From contig JANQTR010000055.1 in NCBI GenBank assembly GCA_030731635.1, forward strand, positions 1-6,176: a DNA stretch of 6,176 bases. The letters are read 5' to 3'. This document shows, in pieces, positions 1 through 6,088 of this stretch. Every line of letters begins with the position of its first letter. Positions within the stretch are counted from its first letter, which is position 1. The DNA is from Erythrobacter sp. GTDB lineage: Bacteria; Pseudomonadota; Alphaproteobacteria; Sphingomonadales; Sphingomonadaceae. A model generated the notes under the pieces. It saw only the letters and a program-made list of their open reading frames with translations. It did not search any database and was not told the DNA's origin. A program made the position numbers and the translations under genes.

Positions 1-1
1 C

Positions 2-244
2 GACGTCAACAGCCACTTCCTCAAGCGTTTCGGATCGGGCCTGCTGTTTTCGGTAATCGGCGGGCTGGGCGCTGTTGCGACCGGCGGGATTGGCGGCGTC
101 ATCGTGGCGGGCGGGGCGCAAGGCGCAGCCAATACGGCCGTGCAATCCAACGGCGATATCAGCCCCACCATCCGCGTGCGCATGGGCGAGCCGATCCGGG
201 TATTCACCGCGCGCGATCTTGATTTCAGCACTGTCGGCAGCTGA
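2..244 (+). CDS. virB10: VirB10/TrbI-family T4SS channel protein, C-terminal fragment
   Basis: This is the 3' end of a gene that begins before the window; the first complete codon is at base 2 and TGA lies at 242-244, leaving 80 residues. The fragment starts DVNSHFLKRFGSG, runs through a Gly/Ala-rich hydrophobic stretch (about residues 13-45), and ends IRVRMGEPIRVFTARDLDFS near its last residues. In VirB10/TrbI proteins this corresponds to the end of the C-terminal beta-barrel domain: the helical antenna that forms the outer-membrane pore, then the conserved closing strand with the (V/I)FxARDxDFS motif. VirB10 spans inner and outer membranes and senses energy from the cytoplasmic ATPases to gate the channel. 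The next gene is virB11, the canonical order, which supports the call. The N-terminal transmembrane segment and proline-rich region lie outside the window. Whether the system serves conjugation, effector export or competition cannot be judged here. Confidence 0.9.
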   Translation, partial: DVNSHFLKRFGSGLLFSVIGGLGAVATGGIGGVIVAGGAQGAANTAVQSNGDISPTIRVRMGEPIRVFTARDLDFSTVGS

Positions 245-249
245 CCGGC

Positions 250-1266
250 ATGAGCGCGGATATCCACCGGTTGACGGCCATGGGCGAAGACGATGGCAGC
301 GCGCCCCTTTCGTCAGAACGCAGCGTCTATCTCGACGCCTATCTCGCGCCGTTTCGCCGCTGGCTTGACCGCGACACCGTGACCGAAATCATGGTCAACC
401 GTCCGGGCGAGGTGTGGATTGAAGATGCCGCCAGCCCCGGAATGCAGCGGATCGATACGCCCGAAATTGACGACCGGCTGGTGCAGCGGCTGGCCGAACA
501 GGTCGCGCGGGTCAGCCATCAGGGGATCAACCGCGAACACCCCCTGCTGGGCGCGACCCTGCCCGATGGCGCGCGCGTGCAGTTTTGCGGGCCGCCGGCC
601 AGCCGCAAACATTGGGTGATGGCGATCCGCCGCCACCGCCGGTTGGACCTGCCGCTGGATGCCTATGATAACGGCCCGCTGGTGGGGGAGGGCACGCTTG
701 ATCTGCCTGATCCGCAGTTCCAGCCGATTGCCTATCTGCGCGCGGCGATCAGGGCGCGGCGCACGATCCTGATTTCGGGCGGCACCAGCACCGGCAAGAC
801 CACTTTTCTCAACGCCATGCTGGGCGAAATCCCGCGCGCCGAACGCGTGGTGCTGGTCGAAGATACGCCTGAGCTGAAATTCCCCGGCGAAAACGCAGTC
901 GGTCTCGTCGCGATCAAGGGCGAATTGGGCGAGGCCAAGGTCACCGCCAACGAATTGCTGCAAGCCGCCCTGCGTCTGCGGCCGGACCGGATCGTGCTGG
1001 GCGAATTGCGCGGCGCGGAAAGCGTGAGTTTTCTGCGCGCGATCAACACCGGGCATCCGGGCAGTTTTTCAACCATCCACGCGAATTCGCTGCGCGGCGC
1101 ACTTGAACAGCTTTCGCTGATGGTGATGCAGACCGGCATCGGGCTTACCCGGTCAGATACCATTGCCTATGCCGCCAGCGTGATCGACGTGATCGTGCAA
1201 CTGGGCCGTGACGCCAATGGCAAGCGCGGTATCACGCAGATTTCGGATAGCCGGGATCTGGTTTGA
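250..1266 (+). CDS. virB11: VirB11-family T4SS traffic ATPase
   Basis: This 338-residue protein, the usual length for VirB11, is a cytoplasmic hexameric ATPase that powers T4SS assembly and substrate transfer at the inner membrane. The N-terminal domain (about residues 25-150) includes the family-typical segment around TEIMVNRPGEVWIE. The ATPase domain shows Walker A GGTSTGKT at 177-184, the Asp box VLVEDTPEL at about 201-209, Walker B-region RPDRIVLGELRGAE at 244-257, and the His box ending STIHANS at 274-280. All catalytic motifs look intact. The ATG lies 5 bp after the virB10 stop, with no convincing Shine-Dalgarno sequence, so translation is probably coupled. ATG 280 (residue 11) is a possible alternative start. 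No virD4 coupling-protein gene follows, so this looks like the end of the operon. The related type II/IV pilus ATPases (GspE, CpaF) are less likely given the virB10 neighbour. Confidence 0.96.
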   Translation: MSADIHRLTAMGEDDGSAPLSSERSVYLDAYLAPFRRWLDRDTVTEIMVNRPGEVWIEDAASPGMQRIDTPEIDDRLVQRLAEQVARVSHQGINREHPLLGATLPDGARVQFCGPPASRKHWVMAIRRHRRLDLPLDAYDNGPLVGEGTLDLPDPQFQPIAYLRAAIRARRTILISGGTSTGKTTFLNAMLGEIPRAERVVLVEDTPELKFPGENAVGLVAIKGELGEAKVTANELLQAALRLRPDRIVLGELRGAESVSFLRAINTGHPGSFSTIHANSLRGALEQLSLMVMQTGIGLTRSDTIAYAASVIDVIVQLGRDANGKRGITQISDSRDLV

Positions 1267-1309
1267 GGTGGGGCGGGGCCGCTCGTCCTTTTAGGCAGCC
1301 TCACATAAA

Positions 1310-1327
1310 TTGACATTGATGTGACAG
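1310..1327 (-). promoter_or_regulatory. Possible PhoB box (11-bp-phased direct repeat), reversed relative to ppk1
   Basis: On the minus strand the 18 bases read CTGTCAC-ATCA-ATGTCAA: two 7-mers with a 4-base spacer, the geometry of a PhoB box (CTGTCAT, 4 bp, CTGTCAT). By eye, 11 of 14 repeat positions match. On the plus strand the core is TGACA at 1311-1315 and 1322-1326, exactly 11 bp apart. Several proteobacterial ppk operons are known to be phosphate-starvation (Pho) regulated, so the location is sensible. The weaknesses are the reversed orientation relative to ppk1 and the imperfect second repeat. It could instead be a chance repeat, or two overlapping -35 elements. Confidence 0.35.
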
Positions 1328-1349
1328 ACACTCCAAGGTGATTTACACT
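1321..1349 (+). promoter_or_regulatory. Candidate sigma-70-type promoter for ppk1-ppx
   Basis: The -35 candidate GTGACA (1321-1326, 5 of 6 to TTGACA) is followed by a 17-bp spacer and the -10 candidate TACACT (1344-1349, 4 of 6 to TATAAT). Transcription would begin near 1355-1357, giving a leader of about 70 nt before the ppk1 ATG. The -35 lies inside the TGACA repeat, as expected where an activator contacts the polymerase at this element. A perfect TTGACA also occurs at 1310-1315 but has no properly spaced -10. This is a motif call by eye; the start site is not proven. Confidence 0.45.
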
Positions 1350-1352
1350 GTG

Positions 1353-1412
1353 CCGCCTTGCGAACATTGCAGGCGGGCGGGGCGCCAGGATGAATGCACC
1401 GGCGCAAGGCGG
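1353..1412 (+). repeat. 10-bp perfect inverted repeat in the ppk1 leader
   Basis: CCGCCTTGCG at 1353-1362 is exactly reverse-complementary to CGCAAGGCGG at 1403-1412, with 40 nt between the arms. The 3' arm ends three bases before the ppk1 Shine-Dalgarno-like AGGAA (1416-1420). In RNA it could form a stem next to the ribosome site. A competing short stem, GCGCC (1382-1386) with GGCGC (1401-1405), shares bases with the 3' arm. If transcription starts near 1355, the 5' arm would lose two or three bases. The function is unknown; it could be an operator at DNA level, an RNA element, or chance in GC-rich sequence. Confidence 0.5.
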
Positions 1413-1428
1413 AACAGGAAAGCAATGA
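1390..1428 (+). CDS. Possible 12-codon upstream ORF coupled to ppk1
   Basis: An ATG at 1390 opens a 12-residue frame (MNAPAQGGTGKQ) closed by TGA at 1426-1428. That stop overlaps the ppk1 start as ATGA (1425-1428), the classic arrangement for translational coupling. Only CAGG directly abuts its ATG, and a G-rich stretch lies a little upstream, so its own ribosome site is uncertain. No similarity to a known leader peptide is recognised. It may be a chance frame, and its composition cannot settle the matter at this length. Confidence 0.25.
   Translation: MNAPAQGGTGKQ
1416..1420 (+). promoter_or_regulatory. Shine-Dalgarno-like site of ppk1
   Basis: AGGAA sits four bases before the ATG at 1425. 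It favours that start over the upstream in-frame GTG at 1338, which has no comparable placement and lies within the promoter candidate. The spacing is slightly short, but this is the only purine-rich match in position. Confidence 0.55.
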
Positions 1429-3629
1429 GCACGTCACCGATCGCTAGAGAGGATGTTCCCGCAGGCGCGGGCGCGGTGCAAATGGCAGAGCTGGCCCCCG
1501 ACGAATCGCCTTATTTCAACCGCGAATTATCGTGGTTGCAGTTCAATCAGCGCGTTCTGGCCGAAGCCAGCAACGAAAAATATCCGCTGCTTGAACGGCT
1601 GCGGTTCCTGTCGATTTCTGGCAGCAATCTTGATGAATTCATGATGATCCGGGTGGCAGGGTTGGTCGGGCAGGTGCAGCGCGGGCTGGAGACACCCTCG
1701 CTCGACGGGCGTAGTCCGTCACAGCAACTGTCTGCAATGCGCGAAAAGCTGGTGGAACTCAGCGCAATCCAGCAGGCGATCTGGCGTTCGGTGCAGGGCG
1801 GTCTGGCGGGCGCGGATATCCACATTGCCGACGAACAACGTGTCAGTCCGGTGGCGCACAAGTGGCTCAAATCCTATTTCCTCAACGAAATCCTGCCGAT
1901 CATCACGCCCCAGGCATTGGACCCGGCGCACCCGTTCCCGTTCGTGCAGAACGAAGGCATGGGGCTGCTCTTCACGCTGACCCGTGATGCCACGCGCGAA
2001 CAGTTGATCGAGATGGTGCTGATCCCCAGCGCGCTACCGCGCTTCGTGCGGGTGCCTGACAGCGTAATCGAGGGTAGCGGGGTGCTATATATCTCAATCG
2101 CGCGGCTGATCCAGCGCTATGCCGAAGCGCTGTTTCCCGGATTTACCATTCAAGGCGACGGCCTGTTCCGGGTGCTGCGCGATAGCGATATCGAAATCGA
2201 GGAAGAGGCCGAAGATCTGGTGCGCACCTTCCGCAGCGCGATCCAGCGCCGCCGCAGGGGCCAGGTGATCCAGCTGGAACTGGAGGAGGATTTCGACCCG
2301 GCGGCCGAAGCGCTGCTGCGCGATCAGCTCGGCATCAACGAAGCCGCTGTGATCAAGACCGATGGCATGATTGGGATCGACGGGCTGGCCGAAATCGTCC
2401 GCGAAGACCGGCCCGATCTCAAATTCGATGCCTATTCCCCGCGGCTGCCCGAACGCGTGCGCGAACATGACGGCGATGTCTTTTCCGCGATCCGCGAAAA
2501 AGACATTGTCATCCACCACCCTTACGAAAGTTTCGAAGTGGTGGTCGATTTCATCCGTCAGGCTGCCGCCGATCCTGATGTCGTGGCGATCAAGCAGACG
2601 CTGTACCGTGCCGGATCACAATCGGCGGTGATCGGCGCGCTGATCGAAGCGGCCGAGGCTGGCAAATCGGTCACCGCCGTGGTCGAACTGAAAGCCCGGT
2701 TTGACGAGGAACAGAACCTCAAATGGGCCAGCGCGCTTGAACGGGCGGGCGTGCAGGTGATCTACGGCTTCACCGACTGGAAAACCCACGCCAAGGTGGC
2801 GATGGTGGTGCGCCGCGAAGGCGATGGGTTCCGCACCTACTGCCATTTCGGCACCGGCAATTATCACCCGGTGACCGCCAAGGTTTACACCGATCTCAGC
2901 TTCTTCACCGCCGATCCCAAACTGGGGCGCGATGCGGCCAAGATGTTCAATTTCGTCACCGGCTATGTCGAACCCCATGCGCTCGAACGCATCCACATCG
3001 CCCCGATTGATCTGCGCGCCGAAATCTACAGCCGCATCGATATTGAAATTGCCAACGCGCAAGCTGGCAAGCCGGCTGCGATCTGGTTCAAGTGCAACCA
3101 GCTGACAGACCAAGGCGTGATCGACCGGCTTTATGCTGCCAGCAATGCCGACGTGCAGGTCGAACTGGTGGTGCGCGGTATCTGCTGCCTGCGTCCGGGG
3201 ATCGCGGGTCTTTCGGAAAATATCCGGGTCAAATCGATCATCGGCCGTTTCCTCGAACACAGCCGTATCTATGCCTTCGCCAATGGTCACACCATGCCCA
3301 GCGCCCATGCGGCGGTGTTCATTTCGTCAGCCGACCTGATGGGCCGCAATCTGGATCGCCGGGTCGAAACACTGATCCCGATCCTCAACCGCACGGTGCA
3401 TGATCAGGTGCTGCAGCAGGTGGTGCTGGCCAATATGCTCGATACTGAACAAAGCTGGTGGTTGCATCCCGATGGCAGCTATTCGCGCGTTACCGCATCC
3501 AAGGCAGGCGGGATCAAGCCGTTCAACTGCCACCGCTATTTCATGACCAACCCATCGCTATCCGGGCGCGGCGGGGCATTGGAGGCGGGCGCTGTGCCCA
3601 AGCTGAGCTTGCGCCGGGGGGCGGCCTAG
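1425..3629 (+). CDS. ppk1: Polyphosphate kinase (PPK1)
   Basis: This 734-residue enzyme transfers the terminal phosphate of ATP to polyphosphate, reversibly, through a phosphohistidine; the length is normal for the family (E. coli 688). The N-terminal domain carries YFNRELSWLQFNQRVL and the FLSISGSNLDEFMMIRVAGL segment. The H domain has LDPAHPFPF. The C1 domain begins near the HHPYESF motif and contains AIKQTLYR with R395, KARFDEE with R425, and GFTDWKTHAK with H455. The C2 domain contains EHSRIYAF with H612. H455, R395 and R425 sit at E. coli H435, R375 and R405 plus a constant offset of 20, and H612 matches H592 with the same offset, so the catalytic set is intact. The start at 1425 is chosen for its Shine-Dalgarno-like site and N-terminal length. 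The gene is followed directly by ppx, with which it shares one base. A PhoB-box-like repeat upstream suggests, but does not prove, phosphate control. Confidence 0.97.
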   Translation: MSTSPIAREDVPAGAGAVQMAELAPDESPYFNRELSWLQFNQRVLAEASNEKYPLLERLRFLSISGSNLDEFMMIRVAGLVGQVQRGLETPSLDGRSPSQQLSAMREKLVELSAIQQAIWRSVQGGLAGADIHIADEQRVSPVAHKWLKSYFLNEILPIITPQALDPAHPFPFVQNEGMGLLFTLTRDATREQLIEMVLIPSALPRFVRVPDSVIEGSGVLYISIARLIQRYAEALFPGFTIQGDGLFRVLRDSDIEIEEEAEDLVRTFRSAIQRRRRGQVIQLELEEDFDPAAEALLRDQLGINEAAVIKTDGMIGIDGLAEIVREDRPDLKFDAYSPRLPERVREHDGDVFSAIREKDIVIHHPYESFEVVVDFIRQAAADPDVVAIKQTLYRAGSQSAVIGALIEAAEAGKSVTAVVELKARFDEEQNLKWASALERAGVQVIYGFTDWKTHAKVAMVVRREGDGFRTYCHFGTGNYHPVTAKVYTDLSFFTADPKLGRDAAKMFNFVTGYVEPHALERIHIAPIDLRAEIYSRIDIEIANAQAGKPAAIWFKCNQLTDQGVIDRLYAASNADVQVELVVRGICCLRPGIAGLSENIRVKSIIGRFLEHSRIYAFANGHTMPSAHAAVFISSADLMGRNLDRRVETLIPILNRTVHDQVLQQVVLANMLDTEQSWWLHPDGSYSRVTASKAGGIKPFNCHRYFMTNPSLSGRGGALEAGAVPKLSLRRGAA

Positions 3630-5161
3630 TGCCCTATTCACGGCGACGGGGTGACCATGCCGGCACGATTGCAGGCAGCCGACCCGAACGCGCGATCATC
3701 GATATTGGTTCGAACACGGTGCGGTTGGTCGTCTATGGCGGTACGATGCGTGCGCCCACGGTGCTGCTCAACGAAAAAGTGACCGCCAAACTGGGGCGCG
3801 AGATTGCGGCGACCGGGCGGCTTGCTGACGAGGCAATGGCGCTGGCCTTGCGCGGGTTGAAGCGGTTTGCGCTGCTGCTTGCCGATCTCAGGATCAGCGA
3901 TATCGAGACCGTGGCGACAGCAGCGGTGCGCGACGCTGCCAATGGCCCCGAATTTGTCGAAGAGCTGCGCAGCATCGGTCTCAACCCGCGGGTCATTTCG
4001 GGCGAGGAAGAAGCCTTGCTAAGCGCCCACGGCGTAATCGGCGCCTTTCCCGACGCGCGCGGGATTGTGGCGGATCTGGGCGGCGGCAGCCTGGAACTGG
4101 TGCGCGTTTCCGGCGGCATGACCGACAGCGCCAGCACCCTGCCGCTGGGCACCCTGCGGCTGCCCGATCACCGCACCGGCGGCCGGGCAGAGATGCGCAA
4201 ATCGCTGGACAAGGCGATCCGCAAGGGCGGGTGGGATCTTGCCGCCAATACGCCGGTTGCCAATGGCACGCTTTACCTTGTCGGCGGAACGTGGCGGGCC
4301 ATGGCAGTGTTCGCGATGGCAGCGCGCGCCTATCCGTTAAGCGATCCGCATGGTTTGGAAATTGACGCTGCGGCTGCGCTTGAACTGGCGGCCACCCTTG
4401 CCGGCAGTGAAAGCGACACGATCAAGGGGCGCGAGCGGATTTCGTCGATGCGCGCAGAAAAGCTGCCCGATGCGGCGGTGCTGCTTGAAGCCTTGCTGGC
4501 ACGGCTGGCGCCTGAAAAGGTGGTGTTTTCCTCATGGGGTCTGCGTGAAGGGCTGCTTTATGATCGCCTGCCCGCGCACACCCGTGCGGGTGATCCGCTG
4601 CTGGCCGGGGTTGCTGCCTTTGCGCGTCAGCGCGGCGCATCGCCGACGGTGGCGACGCGGATGGCGGCATGGACGCTGGATGCCGCCCCGGCGCGCGAAC
4701 ATGGCAGCGAGCGGCTAAGGCTGGCGGCGACAATGCTGGCGCTGTCGGCGATGCAGATCGAGCCCAATATCCGCCTGCCGCAAGCGATCAACTGGGCGCT
4801 GCACAAGCGCTGGATCGGGATTGATGGCAAGGGCCGGGCGATGCTGGCGGCGGCGATTTCGGCCAATGGCAATCAGCTCAACCTGCCCGCACGGGTGCGC
4901 GCGCTGGCGAGCGAGGAGGCGCTGGAGGAAGCGGTGCGTTGGGGCCTTGCGCTGCGGATCGCGCGGCGGCTGGGTGCGCAGTCGCGCCGCTCGCTCGAAG
5001 TCAGCCGTCTGGGCATCGAGGATGGCGCACTGGTGCTCAAACTGGCGGAAAGTCACGCGGCGCTGCTGGGCCAGCCGACCGAAAAAGACATGAAGCTGCT
5101 TGCCGGACGGCTCGGGCTGGCGTGGCGGGTCGATATCGTGCCCGATGCAGGCCTGGTCTAG
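3629..5161 (+). CDS. ppx: Exopolyphosphatase / pppGpp phosphohydrolase (Ppx/GppA family)
   Basis: This cytoplasmic enzyme of 510 residues removes terminal phosphate from polyphosphate and/or converts pppGpp to ppGpp. It belongs to the ASKHA (actin/Hsp70-like) fold. Motifs visible are phosphate-1 IDIGSNTVRL from D25, a TAAVRDAANG segment, ISGEEEA with E126-E128 (the region of the catalytic glutamate), phosphate-2 DLGGGSLEL from D149, and GGTWRAMA at 219-226. The C-terminal part (about 310-500) is the helical HD-like region; its HD signature appears degenerate (see findings). The start is GTG 3629, the only plausible in-frame start before the first motif. Its G is the last base of the ppk1 stop (TAGTG), and a G-rich stretch lies about 8 bases upstream. 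The frame remains open further upstream, but that lies within ppk1. The pairing with ppk1 favours polyphosphate turnover, although sequence alone cannot separate Ppx from GppA activity. The gene ends at CTAG shared with the opposing gene. Confidence 0.93.
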   Translation: MPYSRRRGDHAGTIAGSRPERAIIDIGSNTVRLVVYGGTMRAPTVLLNEKVTAKLGREIAATGRLADEAMALALRGLKRFALLLADLRISDIETVATAAVRDAANGPEFVEELRSIGLNPRVISGEEEALLSAHGVIGAFPDARGIVADLGGGSLELVRVSGGMTDSASTLPLGTLRLPDHRTGGRAEMRKSLDKAIRKGGWDLAANTPVANGTLYLVGGTWRAMAVFAMAARAYPLSDPHGLEIDAAAALELAATLAGSESDTIKGRERISSMRAEKLPDAAVLLEALLARLAPEKVVFSSWGLREGLLYDRLPAHTRAGDPLLAGVAAFARQRGASPTVATRMAAWTLDAAPAREHGSERLRLAATMLALSAMQIEPNIRLPQAINWALHKRWIGIDGKGRAMLAAAISANGNQLNLPARVRALASEEALEEAVRWGLALRIARRLGAQSRRSLEVSRLGIEDGALVLKLAESHAALLGQPTEKDMKLLAGRLGLAWRVDIVPDAGLV

Positions 5162-6027
5162 CCGCCTTTCGCATTACTGCTCGCGAAGGGCGAGAAGTCG
5201 GTATCGAGATCGTAAAGGTCGACACCTTCTGCCTTCTTGAGCCGGTGCACCACTGCATAGGTCACCGGGGTCAGCGCAGCTTCCCACAGCACTTTCAATG
5301 CCCAGTTGGTGACCATCACGGTCAACACCGCCTCGGTCGTCCAGATGCCAAGGAAGGCGACGGGGTAGAAGATCAGGCTGTCGACGCCTTGCCCGACAAA
5401 GGTTGAACCGATGGTGCGGGTCCACAGCATCCGGCCCTTGGTCAGCACCTTCATCTTGGCCATCACGAAAGAATTGACGAATTCTCCCGCCCAGAACGCG
5501 GTGATGGAAGCCAGCACGATCCGCCAGGTGCTACCGAACACAGAAACGTAAGTCTGCTGGCAGATGTCGCCCGCAGGCGCATCAGGATTGCCCTTCATCA
5601 TCAACGCGCCGCTGCCGGCACATTCCCACCCGGAAAAGGCGGGCAAGGCCGTGACGATGAAGCTCATGAAAGCAAGAAAGGTCAGCGCCCCGAACCCGAC
5701 CCAGATAACCCGCCGCGCTTTGGCAAAGCCGTAAATTTCGGTCAGCACGTCGCCGATCACGTATCCAAGCGGGAAAAACAGGATGCCCGCGCCGTAAATC
5801 AACACCCCATCGGCAGCGGGCCACCAGCCTTGCGGCCAGAATGGCACATCAACATAGGTCAGCTTGGCCGCGCCGATGATATTCGACAGCAGCAAGATCG
5901 CCACAAACGCTGCCATTACCAGATCGTAGTATCTGAATGTGACCGGCGGACGCGACGTGGCGACAATCCCGTCGGTCGGATCGCGATCAAATGCGGTTGC
6001 TGGGTCAGCAGTAACGGTGTTTTCCAT
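5158..6027 (-). CDS. yhhQ: Queuosine precursor transporter (YhhQ/QueT, VUT family)
   Basis: This 289-residue inner-membrane protein belongs to the family (formerly DUF165) that imports the 7-deazaguanine precursors preQ0/preQ1 for tRNA queuosine. About six hydrophobic helices are visible: residues 34-55, 73-91, 107-131, 167-189, 206-229 and 233-262. Family-like features are LLLSNIIGAAK in helix 1, FFPLGYVIGDVLTEIYG at 84-100, and STFVGQGVDSLIFYPVAF at 208-225. The N-terminal 30 residues are polar, and there is no cleavable signal peptide. The protein is longer than E. coli YhhQ (221 residues), owing to both tails and to an extended loop at about 133-165 that carries C136 and C156. The ATG at 6027 has only a weak purine-rich GAGAAG just upstream; the next Met (38) would cut into helix 1. 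No queuosine biosynthesis genes are present in the window. Substrate specificity is inferred from the family. Confidence 0.92.
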   Translation of the reverse strand: MENTVTADPATAFDRDPTDGIVATSRPPVTFRYYDLVMAAFVAILLLSNIIGAAKLTYVDVPFWPQGWWPAADGVLIYGAGILFFPLGYVIGDVLTEIYGFAKARRVIWVGFGALTFLAFMSFIVTALPAFSGWECAGSGALMMKGNPDAPAGDICQQTYVSVFGSTWRIVLASITAFWAGEFVNSFVMAKMKVLTKGRMLWTRTIGSTFVGQGVDSLIFYPVAFLGIWTTEAVLTVMVTNWALKVLWEAALTPVTYAVVHRLKKAEGVDLYDLDTDFSPFASSNAKGG

Positions 6028-6088
6028 CGCTTCTCGGGTTAGCGCGATTCCCTTCGCTCGAAAAGCGCGCTATTGGCCGGTCGGCTGC
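6028..6088. other. Divergent spacer between the transporter and tRNA-Arg
   Basis: These 61 bp must hold the 5' signals of the minus-strand transporter and of the plus-strand tRNA. A perfect 7-bp inverted repeat is present: TAGCGCG at 6040-6046 and CGCGCTA at 6066-6072, with 19 bp between the arms. A GATTC (GANTC, the CcrM methylation motif) lies at 6046-6050. No -35/-10 pair good enough to call was found in either direction. Confidence 0.4.

Larger units (their letters stand above)
1267..1424. other. Intergenic leader between virB11 and ppk1
   Basis: This 158-bp gap separates the T4SS operon from the polyphosphate genes and is locally more AT-rich (about 1301-1350) than its surroundings. It contains a promoter candidate, an 11-bp-phased TGACA repeat, a 10-bp inverted repeat and a 12-codon upstream ORF, each listed separately. 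A GTG at 1338 could extend the ppk1 frame by 29 residues, but it lies inside the promoter candidate, and the extension (MIYTVPPCEHC...) does not resemble a PPK1 N-terminus. No convincing intrinsic terminator was found after virB11: the short T-run at 1289-1292 lacks a good stem in front of it. Confidence 0.7.

Noticed and set aside
313..1056. Long minus-strand open frame opposite virB11 (247 codons), with similar ones opposite ppk1
   Set aside because: These are typical antisense shadows in high-GC coding DNA. The plus-strand frames carry complete family motifs and the shadows have no recognisable domain.
1264..1303. Intrinsic terminator after virB11 (TGAGG...CCTCA and a T-run at 1289-1292)
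   Set aside because: The 5-bp arms are 30 nt apart and the T-run lies inside the loop. The nearer GCGG/CCGC pair has too small a loop.
1338..1424. A 29-residue N-terminal extension of PPK1 from GTG 1338
   Set aside because: The GTG lies inside the promoter candidate. The extension is Arg/Cys-rich and unlike PPK1 N-termini, whereas ATG 1425 has an AGGAA site and gives a normal length.
1267..1424. Attachment-site copy of the tRNA-Arg 3' end in the virB11-ppk1 gap, marking an integrated element
   Set aside because: Only a few GC-rich bases (GGCGC-type) resemble the tRNA end. There is no repeat long enough to support integration.
5145..5165. Bidirectional terminator at the convergent stops (CAGGCCTG palindrome)
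   Set aside because: The palindrome has no loop and no flanking T-run, so it cannot act as an intrinsic terminator.
6028..6088. preQ1 riboswitch in front of the transporter on the minus strand
   Set aside because: A CTAA and a nearby C-run are present, but there is no A-rich tail or loop arrangement matching the preQ1-I, -II or -III consensus as I know it.
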